Positions 32,901 to 34,063 of a DNA stretch of 34,063 nucleotides are shown here, one piece after another. Numbering within the stretch: position 1 is the first letter of the stretch; every line of letters starts with the position of its first letter. The stretch is from Gammaproteobacteria bacterium. GTDB lineage: Bacteria > Pseudomonadota > Gammaproteobacteria > Pseudomonadales > Azotimanducaceae. The notes beneath the pieces are model-generated. The model was not told the origin of the DNA, made no database searches, and was given only the letters and a program-made list of their open reading frames with translations. The translations under genes were made by a program, and so were the position numbers. The stretch is from the NCBI GenBank assembly GCA_026713185.1, contig JAPOOX010000071.1, positions 1-34,063 on the forward strand, written 5' to 3'.

Positions 32901-33890
32901 GGGAGCGTGATGCTTCCGGATGACGATGAAAAACCACTGCAAATTGCGCTTGATCACCTGAGATTTCCTGAGCAAGACGATTCCCCTGACCCGATGGAGA
33001 GTGTTGATCCCGGAGATCTGGGTAAAATTGATTTCTCTACGAAAGAACTCATTTATGGTGATGAACATTATGGAAGCTGGGCTTTCCAGATGCGGCCCGA
33101 TCAAACCGGTGCGAAAATTCAGAACCTTAATGCAGAGTTAAGGGGTCTTACATTACAGGAAGGCGCCGAACTTTCCTGGGTATACGATGATGGGCGTCAT
33201 GGATCAGCTTTCCAGGGGACTGTAACCGCTGATGACATAGGTTCCACTCTCACCAGTTGGGGATTTGCTTCCAGCATAGAAGGCAGTGATTTCAGTTTTA
33301 ATACAAACCTGAACTGGAATGGTTCACCGGCTGCGATGGATATTGATATTGTAGAAGGGCAATTACACATTGATAAAGGAAAGGGTCGTTTTGTCCAGGC
33401 TGAAACGGGAACCGGGGTCTTGAAATTGCTCGGAATTTTCGATTTTGTACAGATTGGTCGACGATTTCAATTTGACTTTGACGATGTGGTTCAAAAGGGC
33501 TGGAGCTTCAACAAAATCTCTGGCGCCGTCAAATTCAACAAGGGATCTATAGATGTATTGGAACCGGTAGTTATTGAGGGATCTTCAAACATTTTAAAGA
33601 TTGGAGGAAGTGTTGATCTCGAAACCAAACAACTCGACAACGATCTGATTGTTACGTTGCCAGTGAATCGGAATCTTCCGTGGTACGCAGCTTACAGTAC
33701 AGTAGCCGGTGGACCATTGATCGGTTTCGGTGTGATGCTGGTGCGGAAGGTTATGAAAAAGCAGATTGATCAAATGAGTAGTGCAAAATACAAGGTCAAC
33801 GGAACCTGGGAAGAACCGGAAATAGTCTTTGTCACTATTTTCAATGATTCTGTACGTGAAGTGGATACTGACGAAATAGTCAGTCAGTGA
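29943..33890 (+). CDS. yhdP: YhdP/AsmA-like envelope protein
   Basis: A 1315-residue protein anchored by an N-terminal helix (about 12-35, IELIVLSALILAALYVCVG) and otherwise periplasmic, with the long beta-strand-rich body of the AsmA/TamB/YhdP group. The YhdP signature is strongest at the C-terminus: KGKGRFVQAETGTGVLKLLG, FDDVVQKGWSFNKISGAVKF and LPWYAAYSTVAGGPLIGFG. YhdP helps carry phospholipids between inner and outer membrane. It is 20 bases after rng, the usual order in gammaproteobacteria. It is slightly longer than the E. coli protein; part of the excess is a seven-residue tandem repeat near residues 501-528. AGGCGG precedes the ATG. Confidence 0.93.
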   Translation: MRLQNTLTILVRGIELIVLSALILAALYVCVGRLLVSTSEFFRTDLEDLLETRYAVSVQTGSFKGSWQRFDTIVDITDIRIGDPDNPALTSDTVRVRISPLHSLIKGRLVVTEIDFLNLNLSLEEHTPGKWNVVGMTGLDKPVDFEYLLDSLPQLNVIRILDLSVMLNGLRSSYIVSNMADKPIELLSEEDLKIISMPVNLAESDSEENRHLHLMGEYQGHFGEPDFSGQFYLDISHLQLLDFLHPVDSLKELESIDVNGQIWAEFDADDFEFSGDVNVESQTEGRLPVNADLQFGARGVPGRVWIYGENIRLFSQDNEIHLQNVNTVLEEQHDVWSIGIQIPALDLSEIAGTMTTLGAAFSVVPERLTDFVSGTSPNGSLNSTIAVFKVDESLQDLRIAGNLSEVNLRPHLGIPGISNMNGLASIGLDSGYVDIRSQQSSVHFNSTFSDPWFFDSIRGRLNFRNNNGALQLSSGLVEVLQGDASAYGKMMVNFESSREQGSFTPAEGSSTPAEGTYTPAEGSYNPANGSWGLVLGLYNGDLSDFHRYLPKTLKPEVLSWSEQAIKSGTVTESGLLFHGELVRSAPKINKAIDSYFHIADGVLDYHPDWPGLFGIDATLHVGHSGILTNNATALFLNSEVLSGNASVPIHIDGTADTIHINGNFQGIMQDAINVLQDTPIADQISHAAREWSGLGDLTGHLTLEIPIGARRGEDPEGDITVVMRGNELVFSDLDLHVMDLSSEIRYTNRNGLTSEGFTASLFDESINGFIDSELKGESGEITINFSGFADVENLYHWSGQNLLSRAEGKSEYKVAVHIPYGGDADQTYIEATSDLRGIRLNLPKPLDKDADTERLFNYRQSFLESGYQIDLSLGDMKGTFYTEDGLIREGQFHFGQGKSASIPTREEINVTGSLSYASYEEWDRFLDELSSISDVSIKSELEERTGTVSLEIGELMFYSMELENVSTRINRDMDAWRVNLSSEAMKGSVMLPDDDEKPLQIALDHLRFPEQDDSPDPMESVDPGDLGKIDFSTKELIYGDEHYGSWAFQMRPDQTGAKIQNLNAELRGLTLQEGAELSWVYDDGRHGSAFQGTVTADDIGSTLTSWGFASSIEGSDFSFNTNLNWNGSPAAMDIDIVEGQLHIDKGKGRFVQAETGTGVLKLLGIFDFVQIGRRFQFDFDDVVQKGWSFNKISGAVKFNKGSIDVLEPVVIEGSSNILKIGGSVDLETKQLDNDLIVTLPVNRNLPWYAAYSTVAGGPLIGFGVMLVRKVMKKQIDQMSSAKYKVNGTWEEPEIVFVTIFNDSVREVDTDEIVSQ
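31443..31526 (+). repeat. 21-bp in-frame tandem repeat in yhdP
   Basis: Four units of 21 bp at 31443-31463, 31464-31484, 31485-31505 and 31506-31526, coding for GSFTPAE, GSSTPAE, GTYTPAE and GSYNPAN. A flexible Pro/Ser/Thr linker inserted in a beta-rich protein; copy number could change by slippage without frameshift. Confidence 0.85.
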
Positions 33891-33913
33891 ATATTCACTA
33901 TTCCCGACATACA

Positions 33914-34060
33914 GCAGATGGTTTTGGGGTGTTCATTTGCACCAGCATAATGTCGGAGCGCCGAGTTGGAGGAGCATGACTACAGGCATGCGGGGGAAGC
34001 TCGGGAATCCCGGAGGGACGCGCAGACGCTGGTGCAAATGAATGCCCCAAAGCCATCTGC
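33914..34060 (-). mobile_element. 147-bp inverted-repeat element, full copy B (opposite orientation)
   Basis: Read on the minus strand it matches copy A (13092-13238) at about 132 of 147 positions, with exactly the same length and both 27-bp terminal repeats. Its ends pair for 33 bp, further than in A. The internal hairpin is GCATG (33974-33978), loop ACTACAGG (33979-33986), CATGC (33987-33991), against GAGAG/CTCTC in A, so three base pairs have changed together while the loop stayed the same. It begins 24 bases after the yhdP stop. The bases outside (tail TATGTCGG and TTCGCAG on the other side) also match copy A, so the unit extends beyond the terminal repeats. The window ends three bases after it. 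Confidence 0.85.
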
Positions 34061-34063
34061 GAA

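Overview
The window reads as chromosomal DNA of a gammaproteobacterium of moderate GC content. The evidence is the block mreB-mreC-mreD-rng-yhdP, an mpl ligase, gatCAB, a heme A synthase and a YhdP/AsmA-like giant protein, all with gammaproteobacterial features. No rRNA, ribosomal-protein or other marker gene is present that would name a genus, so I do not name one.

Layout. Positions 1-757 carry the 5' two fifths of ilvD (minus strand). A tRNA-Lys(CTT) follows at 867-942. Its last 43 bases are repeated exactly at 1759-1801, and the 859 bp between hold only a self-contained vapBC (FitAB-like) toxin-antitoxin pair, so this looks like a minimal tRNA-targeted island without an integrase. Then come a small DUF5062-like gene, a 21-bp tandem repeat, and a two-gene operon for a heterodimeric ABC exporter (2294-6231, minus) with one degenerate ATP site. 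A second toxin-antitoxin pair (Phd/VapC, 6382-7034) is followed by a minus-strand operon of a divergent PTPS-like protein, a short-chain dehydrogenase and a YhhQ-type queuosine-precursor transporter (7071-9039). Positions 9177-12964 hold an SDR, a crotonase-family protein, a small conserved protein, an exported endonuclease/exonuclease/phosphatase-family protein and a NUDIX hydrolase.

Positions 13014-13290 hold the most unusual feature: a 147-bp element with 27-bp terminal inverted repeats. A second full copy lies at 33914-34060 in the opposite orientation, and relics lie at 13014, 17912 and 18671. The two full copies show three compensatory base-pair changes in an internal hairpin whose 8-base loop is invariant, so structure appears to have been selected. 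An octaheme c-type cytochrome with HEAT/TPR repeats (13361-15658) follows. Then come mpl with a DUF2161 nuclease-like gene (minus), a third toxin-antitoxin pair (MazEF type) with overlapping inverted-repeat operators, ctaA overlapping nadE, a DUF1499 membrane protein, gatCAB (minus), and the divergent cell-shape operon mreBCD with rng and yhdP.

How it works together. Much of the window is housekeeping: branched-chain amino acid synthesis, NAD synthesis, tRNA-dependent amidation, wall recycling, rod shape, RNA maturation and envelope lipid transport. Accessory pieces sit in the gaps: three toxin-antitoxin pairs, each with a different antitoxin fold, and the dispersed inverted-repeat family. 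All functions are inferred from sequence motifs read by eye; no searches were run.
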